Assembly: GCA_023213315.1 (NCBI GenBank)
Contig: JAKCPI010012734.1
Span: 124,001 to 188,000, forward strand
Direction: 5' to 3'
Source of the DNA: Euborellia annulipes
Lineage: Eukaryota; Arthropoda; Insecta; Dermaptera; Anisolabididae
Length of the DNA: 64,000 nt
This document shows positions 35,994 through 47,188 of the stretch, in pieces (position 1 is the first letter of the stretch; every line of letters begins with the position of its first letter). A program made the translations under genes and the position numbers. Below the pieces are notes generated by a model that was not told the DNA's origin, did not search any database, and worked only from the letters and a program-made list of their open reading frames with translations.

Positions 35994-36112
35994 GTGGTCC
36001 AGGCATATTTATTTTTACCATTTAGTATCCAAATGATTTAAATAAATTCTTCGAACTGCCTGGGGTTATTATTGACATTGTCAACATTTCTAACCTCTCG
36101 ACTAAAGAGAGG
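35994..36112 (-). repeat. tRNA-derived SINE, second head type
   Basis: On the - strand AGTCGAGAGGTTAGAAATGT, GACAATGTCAATAATAACCC, CAGGCAGTTCGAAG, TTTAAATCATTTGGATAC, ending TATGCCTGGACCACC. Confidence 0.65.
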
Positions 36113-36312
36113 AGATCTTCGCTTTTTAAGAATATATATTTCTATTTAATTATCCACACCTCTTCTAGTACACACCTCTTCTAGTACTAATTAGTCCGGA
36201 TAATCGGGTTTCGTCCAAAATAATTGACGCTATCATCATTATCTATCTAAATAATTATACAATTTATGGATAAATTTTTCCCTTTATAAATTTAATTTAT
36301 ATAGTGAGGACG

Positions 36313-36315
<3 letters not shown>

Positions 36316-36355
<40 letters not shown>
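36316..36355. repeat. (TA)n microsatellite
   Basis: About 19 TA units. Confidence 0.97.
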
Positions 36356-36360
<5 letters not shown>

Positions 36361-36839
36361 TACATTTATAAAGGGATATTTTGCTTATTAGTATGAATTT
36401 TCTTCACGGGCCAGTACGTGATATATATTTCTTATTTATTTATTTATAAATGTTTTTCTTAAGTTTTGGTGAATTCCCTCAAGGAATTTCTTCTATTCCC
36501 AATAGGGTCAGACTTTCAAACATCGTTTTCTCCCTTCATTGTAAGGTTTTCTTTATAATTTTTTATTTCCATACCGATTTAAAGATTCAAATTTAAATTT
36601 CGCTCGTAAATGAATAAATAATTTCACAGTATTAATTGAAACTTGTTAGTGTTGATATTTCATTGATTGTTTTTGCATTTAGTCTTTTTTTATATCAAAT
36701 TTAAAACAGTATAATTCAATGAAATAAAATCTCTTTTATTAATGACCTTTCTTACTCTCTTTTTTATTCTTTTGGTTTTTATCCACTATTTTATGTCTAA
36801 AAAAGAGGAATCTAATTTTGCCCATATTAAGCATGATTG

Positions 36840-37110
36840 TTTGATTGAGGCTTCCTGGTCGCAACTTTTCTACTTTTACGATTCTTTAAGACAGAAGTTG
36901 TAGAAGAAGAGGCTTGTTGGTCCCTAGGGAAAGTTTCCCTTCGTTGCCATGACAACACACAAGATGCCTAACTCGATCCCGATCCAAAGACATCCTTTCC
37001 CAAAGGACACACACACACACAAGAATGTAATCCTTTTCCATTTCCTCTAAAAAAAAAGGACAGGAATCCTATTTGATTTGAGACTACGAGTCAATTGCCC
37101 AGGCATTATG
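36840..37110. promoter_or_regulatory. Less AT-rich segment with an X-box
   Basis: Outside any repeat recognised here, this block contains GTTGCCATGACAAC (36943-36956), which fits the RFX X-box consensus (two GTTGCC-type half-sites two bases apart), and a short (CA)n. No reading frame of note. A regulatory role is inferred. Confidence 0.25.
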
Positions 37111-37543
37111 ACCCACTGACATCTAACATTTGTTCATTATCCTTGTCTTAGTTCTCATTAAACAAGGATATTAAAATTTTATTTGTTTGTAACTACGCTA
37201 CTAATTGAATTTTGTTGAGTTTAATGTTGTTTATGCAAATTATTCCGTTAAATTTTCTGAGAAAGTGATTTAAATTACTAAAACCATTTAACTGTTCTAT
37301 GACTTTTAGTTTATATGGGCTAAAATTACAAAATTTTCAGATAAGATAAATTCTACATTCACAACTTTGATAATTAACAAATTATCCTTGCCTCCCCTCC
37401 CCCCACTCAGATTATGGTTTTTGCATTCAAATTTTTTTTTTTTTACGCAAAATTACGTCGTTCTCTGAACCTGGAGAGAATTGATGTCACAAAAATTCTT
37501 ACCTCTAATCGATACTGTTAAAACAACGATTAAAAAGTTTATT

Positions 37544-37827
37544 TACTTTCTTTTTCCTACATAAATATTCAATATTTAGAAAGTATTGCATTCATGTCAA
37601 AAATTCGATGTAAAGATTTTGATGGAAAATTTGTGGCCCCCTGAGTCTAAAAAAGTGTATGACAGTGTATGTATGTTTGTTCAATGAACATTGTTCATAT
37701 TAAAGCAAGAAAGCCTAGGTTGAAATTTTATATTTAAGTTAGATACCCCTTCCGAGGCGCGAAAATTAAACTTTGAAATAAGTTAAAAGAAAGTTGGGTG
37801 CTGTGTGACCAGACACACCAAATTTTT
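37544..37827 (+). repeat. Family A repeat, internally deleted
   Basis: TACTTTCTTTTTCCTACATA end, CAAAAATTCGATGTAAAG, GAAATTTTATATTTAAGTTA, then directly GTGTGACCAGACACACCAAA at the other end. Confidence 0.82.
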
Positions 37828-38224
37828 ATAATTGTTTGACATTTTAAAAGGTCTGTTGTTTATTTTCGGCTTAATTAATTTTTCTATTTCGAGTTTAAAT
37901 ATAATTATTTTATTCTGAAATAAAATGAAGTTTAGAATTACATTTTTATTAACAATAGGTAATTATTAAAGATCTCAAAGAGAAACGGTCCTGTTATTAT
38001 TCTTTGTAAATTAAGTCCTTGGTTCCACTGGTATATCAAAATACCAAAAGATAATGAAGAAGTCACACAGGTCGAATAAAACTCTGATGGGAATCCCATA
38101 ACAATGCGCCATTATTTTATATCTCTTTGATTCAGCTTCGACCTAATACTGACCCTTAATTGGGACATAAACTCTTTATTATAGACGAAAACTCTTTAAT
38201 CAAAAAGAAGGGGAATGAAAAATA

Positions 38225-38580
38225 CTAAAAAAGAGGAGAACTGATAGCTGTTAGGTCAAAATGAGGGCATTTGCAAGTGAAAGCAAAAGCTGCTTGATAC
38301 GACCAACTGAACCACAATGAAGTTGAGGGTTTTGGTCGGCAGGAGAGAAAGGGGAAGGAAGAAGAGAGGTTTGGAAAGAAGAGAAGTGAGGTTTTAGGGA
38401 AGAGAAAGGGAAGGCGGCTCGTGTGAACTTTAGGAACGTCCAGCGGGTGGCAAATATTAGCTCTCGGTAATTAGCTTGCCGAGAGTTGGGATCGAGTAGA
38501 AGAAGAAGAGAGCAAGTGAGAGAGATAGGAACAGCTGCACGCCCAGGCAAGATTTAATTACCGACAACCGAAAAAAAAGA
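38225..38580. promoter_or_regulatory. GA-rich unique segment, possible regulatory DNA
   Basis: Purine-rich on the + strand, with CTCTCGGTAATTAGCTTGCC/GAGAG (an inverted CTCTCGG pair around TAATTAGC) and ACAGCTGC (E-box). The 99-codon - strand frame (38251-38550) shows no domain; its Ser/Pro/Leu/Phe bias is what GA-rich DNA yields. Regulatory role inferred only. Confidence 0.22.
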
Positions 38581-38898
38581 TATAAAAGAATGACGATAGA
38601 CACAAAAAGTTTTTTTTTTTTTTTTTTTTTACTTGTATGCGCTTGCTCTTTTTTGAGTGAGCGGTGTAGCCAAACATGGACAGGACTTACTTGTCGGACG
38701 GGTTATTCAGCCAAATGAAAGAATCGAGAAAAATGCGGGGCTGACGAGAATTATTAAAGCATTTCAAAAATTTTTCTTTATTTATAGTGACCGTATATAA
38801 AATATAAATGGTAGAAAAGAATTTCGGCTATTCATTTTATCATTTTTTTTTTTTCTTCAAAAATCAAATATTAAATCTGATGGAAATTTTTATCTTTT

Positions 38899-39526
38899 TA
38901 CTTTCTCTTACCTCTATATATGTAATATATATATAGAGAGAAAGTATTGAATTCATGTCAAAAATTCGATGTCGAGATTTTGACGGATATACACGTTTTG
39001 AGGTCCCTGGATTCGTGAGTCTATGAACAAAATATCTCAAGTTCGAAAAGAGCTAGGAAGTGGAAATTTTATATTTAAATTAGGCACCTACATGGGACCT
39101 GACACGAAGCTTTTGAACAAAATCGACCAAAGAGTACTAGTACTTTACTGATGCAATTTTTCAGTTTTTTTTTCGATTTTCTCAAAATTCGTTCCAACGT
39201 TTTTGATTAAAATTCAAAAATCAATTATTTTTTTTTAGATGCTCTTTAAAATGTATATTCTCATTTTGCCATTTGGAATCTTCTGAAGACCACTTTACTC
39301 TTGTACTTCATAGGAAAAATGGATAGAGATAGGAGAAATGGTTGCCATGCTAACAAAAAATTAATATTTATAAATTTTACATCTTGAATTCAAATGTACT
39401 CTACTGTCGGAAACTAAATATATGTCGACACAAAAAATCTGGTGTGACAAGCACAGTACACAACTTTTTCTTGTCGAAGGGTAAGAGAAAGTTGTGTTCT
39501 GTGCGACAGTCACACCAGATTTTTTT
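38899..39526 (+). repeat. Family A repeat, full length
   Basis: Complete copy of about 630 bp from ACTTTCTCTTACCTCTATAT to CAGTCACACCAGATTTTTTT. A good reference copy. The X-box-like site is mutated (GGTTGCCATGCTAAC). Confidence 0.92.
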
Positions 39527-39534
39527 AATTATCA

Positions 39535-39772
39535 TTTGGATTAACAAAGAGAGGATGCAGCCAATAATAAAATGAATTATTTATTCTGAATCGTTTCGGC
39601 TATGTTTCACAAAGTCTTATTCAGTCTTTAAAGCTAATTAATCAATGTATATTTCTAGCTTAAAAGGCTGAAGATGGCCTTGTGAAACATAGTCAAAACG
39701 TTCCAGAATAAATAATTTGAAAAATAGAAACTTCTTATTATTGACTCCATTCTCTCCTTTTTAATCCAATCC
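39535..39772. mobile_element. Penelope-like inverted pair
   Basis: Inner arms 39575-39636 and 39656-39717 are inverse copies (AATTATTTATTCTG, TATGTTTCACAA), extended outward to TTGGATTAA / TTAATCCAA. The right arm reads CTGAAGA (39668-39674), TGGCC ... TAGTC, AAAACG; the left keeps GAAACG. The left flank has GAGAGGATGCAGCCAATA, the same end motif as the 16 kb element. Confidence 0.65.
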
Positions 39773-39999
39773 TGTAATATTACAATATGTTAAAAAAATT
39801 TATTATCATTTATTTGATCAACAGAAATAAATCAGATAATTTGTCGATGGTCCACTTAATCACAAAGCTGGAATTCCGAGTAAAAATTCCGAATTTGTAT
39901 TTTTATTCTCTATTTTGGATCTTTCGAAATTGAACGAATTAGACAAATCAATTTTTTTTGACAATTTATTTGAAGTGATTGTTTTATTTTTATTTTATG

Positions 40000-40220
40000 T
40001 ATTTTTTTTTAACTCACTTTTTCCCACGCACCCTCACACACACAAATACAGTATATTCGGCAACTCAGGCCATGCCTGCACGATACTCATATTTTTATTA
40101 ATATATATATATTTGATATCCAAATGGCTTAAATAAATTCATCGGACTGCCTAGAATCCAAACCCGCGATCCTTGGTATATAAGGCCAGCACGCTAGCAA
40201 CTACACCAAGGCCCGAGGCC
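40000..40220 (-). repeat. tRNA-derived SINE, near full length
   Basis: On the - strand CCTCGGGCCTTGGTGTAGTT, AGCGTGCTGGCCTTATATAC, B-box GGTTTGGATTC, CAGTCCGATG, TTTAAGCCATTTGGATATC and the GTGTGTGAGGGTGCG tail. Confidence 0.85.
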
Positions 40221-40224
40221 ATTT

Positions 40225-41000
40225 AATGTATTTATTTAGTTAATTCGGTTAATTGTCCAGATATGCATCAAAATTATTAATAAAAAAATTATTATTTTTT
40301 TAATTTTATCTTTAGCTTCAAACTTTTTATAATAATTTCTTTCCATTTTAATTGATATTTTCTATCAAATCAATCTATAACAAAAGTTGATAAAATTTAG
40401 ATATTTATATCTTTTTGCTTAATGATTTTTGTTGAAATGCTATTAGGTCAGAGTTTATGCCAGAGTTAACAAACATATCAATTAGGAAACAGTGGGCTTT
40501 TCAGGCCAAAGATAATTATCTAAATCTATTATAAAATAGATGAATAATGAGTATCTTCTCTATTAATATTAAATTATCGTTATTATCAATTCAATCAGAT
40601 CCTTCAAAAAAAAAAAAAGTTTAAAAATTTCTTTTTGAAGAAAGTTTACAGTTATATTTTCATTAAATTTTAATGAATTATTTAAAAGGTCATTATTAAG
40701 GTACACGGTAATAATAATGTGCAGCTGTATTAAGATTTAACCTATTTTTTTATTTAAATAGAATATGATTAATGAATTTATTTAAAATTAAAATTTATCC
40801 ACTTGTTAATGGAATAATTTTCGTAAAATTCTCACATTAATATTATAAATTATTTTCTCACGCTAAAAAATGTGTTGAATTCTATTGAATTTTTTATAAT
40901 TTTCCAACAATATAAATTGTAATAATTTAAATTGCAAAACTCTAGTAAAAACTACTAATATTTCATCAATTTGTATTTTTTTGATTGGGAATAGAAAGTA
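40225..41000. other. AT-rich DNA
   Basis: Nothing recognised. Confidence 0.45.
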
Positions 41001-41004
41001 TTGA

Positions 41005-41600
41005 AATAAAATAAAGGCAAAAGTGTGGGGTCTTGGGATCCCCGCCAGGAACGAAGTTCCTCACGCCTTTTCTTCAACTCCGAATATAATTTAATATGAA
41101 TATTATTTAAAAAAGAAAAGAATTATTTCAGATGCTTGTTTTAAAAATAAATAATTCTTTTTCTTTTTTAAATAATTTAGAAAGAGATAGAGAGAAAGAT
41201 AACACTGTGCGGCAGGAAAAAAGCCCCGAGATAATTCCTTCAGAATCTTAAGGATCTCCTGAATCCAAATATGACGTTTTCCTCCACCACGTACCGTTTT
41301 CGGGGGGTAGCCCCCTACTTTTTTCAACCCCTTTTAGTTAATTATAGGGCTATGAATAAAATTTGGAGGGATGAAAAGGAATATTTTAGCCTTAAAATTT
41401 CTTCAGAAGGTCTAGAGAAGTGAAAAGTTAAAAAACATTAACATTTGGATCCAAGGGGGGGATGTGGGGGAGGCTAACATCGCGTTCCTCCGCCGCCATG
41501 GGAGCTGTAACGCATTTTTGTTACTGTTGCTTCTTGTTACGTGAGGTTTTCTCCCAATTTACCCTACCGTAAGCCGTGTAAAAGAACTTCGTTCCAATAA
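41005..41600 (+). repeat. GGAACGAAGTTC inverted-end repeat (family H)
   Basis: AGTGTGGGGTCTTGGGATCC, then GGAACGAAGTTCCTCACGCC on the left and AAAAGAACTTCGTTCCAATA on the right form inverted ends about 550 bp apart. Partner copy at 10.34-10.73 kb. No transposase and no clear target duplication. Confidence 0.5.
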
Positions 41601-41604
41601 TTTC

Positions 41605-42660
41605 GCTATTCTAGCTAAAGTATAAAATTAAACATTATTGATGGCATTGAATACTCACAAAGCATCATTAATCTTATTGGCATATGTTTTCTGACATAAT
41701 TACTGTAATTTAAAATTATTTTAGTAAAAATATGAAAAGATTATATTCCGCCTCATTATATAAAACAGAAAAAAGTTTATTAAAAAATTTTTTAAACCTA
41801 TATAGGTCAGAATCAGGATTGAATATTTTAGTTGCACACTCGATAACGTTCAGTCGTAAAACTTTTTTTTATATGACTAGAATAAAAAAAGTCTCTGAAA
41901 CTATCTCTAGTCGGAAACGCAACAGGTTATATATTTTTTCCAAGTTTAATATGATCATAATTTTTTTTTTTTTTTTTTTTGAAAGAATTTTCGACATATA
42001 TTGATTGAAAAAAGAAAAAATAAATAAATTAAGACAAATCAAAAGAAACAAACCTGCAATTATATAAATATTTTTTTTATTCCTTTATATGGATAAAAAT
42101 GTCCAATAACAATTCCTTTCATATTTATTTAGTAGAAAAAAAAAAAAATTACAAAAACATGGAAAAATTTAGAATCTAGCAAAACTTCTTTTGATATGGA
42201 GACTTTTTGATCGTTAAAGTTGCAATTTTCAATTAGGTTGTACAAAAGAATGCGCTATTGTTTGACGATTGGAACGAAAGGGAAAAGTCAAGATAAACAT
42301 AAACATAAACTCAGTAGACGAGATCTGGACAGAAACTGGACGAACAAAGAAAAGGGAGGTGGAAGGGAGGGTTGTGGAGGCCGCCGGCAGTACAAAGAGA
42401 GGCAGGTTTATTTTTTGTTTTTTTTTTTTTGGCATCATCTCGACAAGGAATCCCCACTTGAAAGATCTTGGAAACTTTTTGGAAACAACTGTTCACATTC
42501 GCAGGGACTAATTTCTTTAAAATCTTTTACACCAAGATTTACATCTAATCTAATCTCTTCTTTCACACCTGGAGAGATAGGGAAAATTTCCCTTAATTAT
42601 AATTTGAAAATAAGCAAATTTTAATATTGTTAAAAAAATTTTTTTTCTTTCAAATAAAGA
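41605..42660. other. AT-rich DNA with a GA-rich patch
   Basis: Frames at 42220-42624 come from a GA-rich stretch and show no domain. Poly-T at 41959-41980 and A/T runs elsewhere. Confidence 0.45.
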
Positions 42661-42669
42661 TTCTCTTAT

Positions 42670-43056
42670 TACTTTCTCTTACCTATATGTTAATATTGAT
42701 ATATTAATATATAGGAAGAATTAGATTCATGTCAAAAATTCGATGTCGAGATTTTGATGGAAAGTTAGGAGAAATGGTTGCCGTGGTAACAAAATATAAA
42801 TATTTTCCCACGTTTATAAATTGTACATCTTGAATTCAAATGTACCGTACTGTCGGAAAATAAATATATGTTGACACAAAAAATCTGGTGCGACCAGTCA
42901 CTCCAGATATTATATCTCGAATTCTAATATTACGGCGGAAACTAAATATATCTATGTCGAAACAAAAAATCTGGTGTGACAAGCACAGAACACAACTTTT
43001 ACTTACCAAAGGTACGAGAAAGTTGTGTGCTGTGCGCCCAGTCCCACCAGATTTTG
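42670..43056 (+). repeat. Family A repeat, deleted, with partly duplicated foldback end
   Basis: ACTTTCTCTTACCTATATGT end, then GGTTGCCGTGGTAACAAAAT. The terminal region occurs twice: a short CTGGTGCGACCAGTCACTCC (about 42890) and a complete foldback ending CCCACCAGATTTTG. Confidence 0.85.
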
Positions 43057-43477
43057 TGTGTATTTGGGTTAACAAAATAGAATTCTAGAAAGCTGTCACA
43101 TGCTCTAACTCTATAACAAAGTTGTAGTTTACAAAAAAAGCTTTATAAATTAGACTATTTTACATAAAAGACATTTGTACAATTGAAATTTTTACTAACC
43201 ATTTTTTTCTCTTTTGTTTCAGGTAAGCATCATTCATCTTTTTCTTTAACTTACTACTTATATTTAAGAATTTTCACTCTTTTAGGTGAGTAAATAGAAA
43301 TTTTTTTATCATTTGCCTAATTCTGCTTAAGCTTCAGGAATTTAAGTGATTTATGTAAACAACAGATACAGTAGGTAGCTGAGCTGATATTAATTAAAAA
43401 GAATTCTGGTTATATAGGAGATAGAAAGTTGCCAGCCAAAAATTTAAGTCTCTCTTCAATTGTTGAAACATTTCGGC

Positions 43478-43681
43478 TTTTTTTTTTTAAACACTTATGC
43501 TTTTTTCTCATTCACACTCCACACACACACACACACAGTCTTTTCGGCAACTCAGGCCATATAAGACTTTGACGATAACCGTTATTAATTAATATACATA
43601 TTGTTATACATACATATACATATTGTTATACATACATATACTTATTCTTATTTAAGCCATTTGGTATCCATACACCAAGCA
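43478..43681 (-). repeat. tRNA-derived SINE lacking most of the head
   Basis: Tail (GTGTGTGTGTGTGTGGAGTG), TTATATGGCCTGAGTTGCCG and half the body hairpin are present. The sequence jumps from GGTATCCA to TACACCAAGC, deleting the tRNA promoter region. ATACATATTGTTATACATAC is tandemly repeated inside. Confidence 0.75.
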
Positions 43682-44544
43682 ATTTCGGTTTTAAAGTCGA
43701 AACAATTAAATAAATAAATAAAATTATTTAAACTGTGTGAGCGTAGCGCAGTGGAGATTGAGAATATATTATAAAACTTATTGTTAGATCTAACACAACT
43801 AATTAATAAATAAATACAGTCAGAGGATACACTTAAAAAAAAGTCTGAGATTTCCTCACTTTCACTCTTAAAATTAATACATTTATTGGTGTTGCACACA
43901 ATATAACAACACTCTTTTATTTTTATTTTTTTTTCTATATTTTTTCATAATTTAAGATCTTAGAGTTCTCAAAATCAAACTCATGCTGGTTCTCCAACGA
44001 ATAAATTGATAGGGCCGTTTTAAATTCCTTCTTTCTTAGCGACAATTCATGTTCATAAATTCTTCTCTTCAGCCTCCACTTCGTCTTTCCTATATACAGT
44101 ATAGGGCAGCGTTTTCCAAACTGTGAGGCGCGCCTCCCTAGGGAGGCGCGGACTAGACTAAGGGGAGGCGCGAATATTGGCCACCAAGATCAATTTTCCA
44201 AATGATTGCTACGTGTAGTTTTATAAATAAAATGTGTGAGTGTTTAAAAAAAAAAAAAAAGATTGGATTAGGCGTTGCAAAATTGAAAAAAATGTTTTTT
44301 TTTAATTTATTTTAGCTAAATTGAAGCCAAATAAATAGAAAACGTTCAAAAAATAGGGTTGATTATTATTTTGATTAGGGGGTGAAGGGTTGATTATTTA
44401 AGAAAGGCCTTGGAATATTCCAAATCACTTGTTGACATTCTTTTCCGGCTCTAAATATAGTTAGATTAGAGCAAAAGGTATTTTTTTACTTTTAATAAAA
44501 AGGGAATTGTTATTTTCATCTATTTTTTATTTTTATTCCTATAC

Positions 44545-44726
44545 AAAGATGAGAGACGAATCTCTCATTCAGTCGAGTCGAGCGCGTTGCCGGCTGCAGG
44601 CGCCAAGCTCCTTGCTCTCTATTTAAGTTGTGTTTTAAGTGATTTAAAGTGAAATATTAATACAGTGTAACCCACCCTGATCTCACCGTCAGCAAACACA
44701 CCCTCTGAGAGTCTTATTAAAGGTAA
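44545..44726 (+). promoter_or_regulatory. Promoter/leader-like segment inside the hAT element
   Basis: A GC-richer stretch (GAGCGCGTTGCCGGCTGCAG) is followed by TCTCTATTTAAG (TATA-like), about 100 bp of non-ATG leader and AAAG|GTAATT, a possible splice donor. This would suit the promoter and untranslated first exon of a once autonomous hAT element. Inference only. Confidence 0.3.
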
Positions 44727-45520
44727 TTATTATGCATTTTATCGTTGAAAAAAAAAAAATTATAGAAACAAATAATTTGACTGCGAATAACGATTCTTTT
44801 GAATATGAAATTAAATATTTTGTATTTCACTAAGGGTAGAGGGAGAATATAAGCTGTTGAAAGGGGGAGGGGGAGTGTAGGTGTCATTGAAAAAAAATTA
44901 GTTTTTTATTTATTTATTTATTTATTTTTTTTTTACTTTTTTTTAAAAAACACTTTCTCATTCATACTCATATTTAATATAATTTTACACAGGGGTGGAT
45001 TAAGGGTTGAAAATAAAAATAAAATAAAAATAAAAATAATTATTTATAAATGTATTCAAATTATTTTTAGCGTAATTTCGCGGTGAAGGCTCGCATTTCC
45101 TTAAAGGGGCGGGGGAGGTATGAAGGCATTAACCAGGGGAGGTTAATGCCCCATCCCCTATAATGCATAAAGATATTAATGTTTTTTAATACTTTTACTA
45201 AAAAATAATTTCATTCCGTTTGAGTTAAAATTTATATTCAATATTTAGCAAATAGGATAGTGGGGTAGAAACATTTTAATGTCATTCTAAAATTTCTTAT
45301 TACTGGGGCGGAATTAATTTTTGAAGATTTCGAAACTCTCATAAACAGATAATAATAACACTGGGTAACTTAGGAACCCATCGAATCCCTTGCAGAATTT
45401 TGTAGGGATTTTTTTTCATTAGGTAGAAAAGTAAGATATAATTAGTCCACTTAAAATTTTACTGGGGTGAGTTACCGCATCTTTTTGTATATAGAACTAA
45501 TCTCAATTAGGATTTGAATT

Positions 45521-45770
45521 TTTACTTTCTCTTACCTATATGTATAAGTTAATATACATATATTCTAGAGAGAAAGTATTGGATTCATATCAAAAATTCA
45601 ATGTCGAGATTTTGATGGATATACACGTTCTGAGGTACCCTGAATCCAAAAAAATGGTTTTCGCGATGTGTGGTCTGTTTGGGTTCAATTTAAAGCATGA
45701 AGGAATTGAGCTAGGAGGTTGAAATTTTATATTTAAGTTAGGCACCCCCTAGGGCGTGAAAATAAGATTT
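45521..45770 (+). repeat. Family A repeat, ACTTTCTCTTACC-end half
   Basis: TACTTTCTCTTACCTATATG to AGTTAGGCACCCCCTAGGGC; the rest is missing. Nested in the hAT element. Confidence 0.88.
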
Positions 45771-45811
45771 GAGAAAAATATTTTTCTTCAGGAATGAAAA
45801 TTAGAAAAATC

Positions 45812-45938
45812 TTTAAAAATATATTTTAACAGCTGACATTTTGGCTTTGTTCAAAGCCATCCTCAGAGCTGTTAGTGGTCATCCTAGGATGACTTTGACC
45901 AAGGCCCAAACTTCAGCTATTAAAATATATTTTTAAAG
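45812..45938. mobile_element. Penelope-like inverted pair
   Basis: Outer arms AAATATATTTTAACAGCTGA / TCAGCTATTAAAATATATTT. Left arm, - strand: CTGAGGA, T, GGCTTTG-AA-CAAAGCC (perfect 7-bp stem), then AAAATGTC, a decayed form of GAAACGTC. Confidence 0.6.
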
Positions 45939-46309
45939 AAAAAATTCTGGCTTCGTTTTTTCTAACTTTCATTCCTGATATTATACGAATTCCACCAGCC
46001 ATAAAATACCCTTATGCCAGCGTTTTCTAAACTGTGAGGCGCGGGGGAGGCCCTAGGGAGACGCGGACTAGTCTAAGGGGAGGCGCGAATATTGGCCCCC
46101 AGGACCAATTTTCCAAATGATTGCTAGTTTTAATATAAATAAGAATTAATAAAAAAAATATTTTTATATATATTTATATTTTTTAGCATTTAAAATTTTT
46201 GTTTTTTTATTATTTTATAAAATGGGGGAGGGGGGAGGCGTCATAAGATTAATTATTTTTAAGGGAGGCGTCGTAACATTAAGTTTGGAAACCACTGGTA
46301 TAGGGCGCT

Positions 46310-47185
46310 CACTTTGATTAGTAGGTCTTGCATCCACAAATTAGATTTGATTGCTCACATTTTGAATTTCGATCTTTATTGTTGTATATAGGCCTACTAC
46401 TGATGACTTTAGTAGGTTTTTCAATCAGAATTACATTATTCTTTCGTAAAATTTTTTTAAATTTCTGATTTAACGATGGGATGTTACAGGTTATTCTAAA
46501 CTTACTGTTGTTAAAATATATGTTTCTTCCCAACTAATATGCTTATAGAATGAAATAAAAAATATTTAAAATGACCTTTAATATATCAAAAATATTTTGT
46601 TTTATCCAGTTAAGGTTTTGATCTTTGATTGATTTCCAACCTGAAATCCATAAACTAACTTAGTACTGTATTATATTTAATGATCAAACAATAAAATACC
46701 ATTGAGGCATTCGATTGTTTTTACTAGCAAATTACAAATAAACTCGAGAGTGCTTTTCTTACGTTTTTTCTCGCTAATAAAAAGTGCGTGGGAGCTTTAA
46801 AAAAAAAAAGGAAGATTGCCCTGAGCCTCCCTCATCTTATCTCAAAGCGTTCTTTCTATATCATATTATACTTTTATTTTCATTAACATAAAAAAGAGCA
46901 ATTAAACGTGATGTCCTTGGAAAATACCTTCTTTTTTTTTTGTCTTAAAACCTCTTAAATTCTTTCGCAAATGGAAGGATTTAGTTAATGGTTTTTAGGT
47001 AAAAAAAAAAGATTCAACTAAGCTTTTGATCTTTGATTCGAGACATTTTATAAGGATATTATTTTAAGTATAAATGCATTTAATTTTTGTTTTAATCAAA
47101 ATCCTTTAAAAAAAGTACCATTAAGTGGAACGATTTTTATTCCGGGGAAATAAAAAAAAATTGATAGCGATCACACGAACTACGA
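46310..47185. other. AT-rich DNA
   Basis: Nothing recognised; A-runs and one 71-codon - frame without domain features. Confidence 0.45.
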
Positions 47186-47188
47186 TTT

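Larger units (their letters stand above)
44107..46297 (+). mobile_element. 2.2-kb hAT element with perfect 8-bp target duplication
   Basis: Left end CAGCGTTTTCCAAACTGTGA, right end inverted CAGTGGTTTCCAAACTT: the classic hAT terminus. GTATAGGG flanks both sides exactly (44099-44106 and 46298-46305). A second left-end-like stretch (CAGCGTTTTCTAAACTGTGA, 46018) near the right end repeats GACTAG and GGGGAGGCGCGAATATTGGC, so the element is rearranged or a relative inserted. A family A copy (45521-45770) and a Penelope-like pair (45812-45938) are nested within. No transposase frame survives. Confidence 0.85.

Noticed and set aside
38251..38550. 99-codon - strand frame beginning MPGRAAVPISL
   Set aside because: Signal-peptide-like start but the rest is Ser/Pro/Leu/Phe bias from GA-rich DNA; no domain or homologue recognised.
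42220..42624. 134-codon + frame
   Set aside because: Covers a GA-rich patch and a poly-T; an alternative frame and the - strand are open too.
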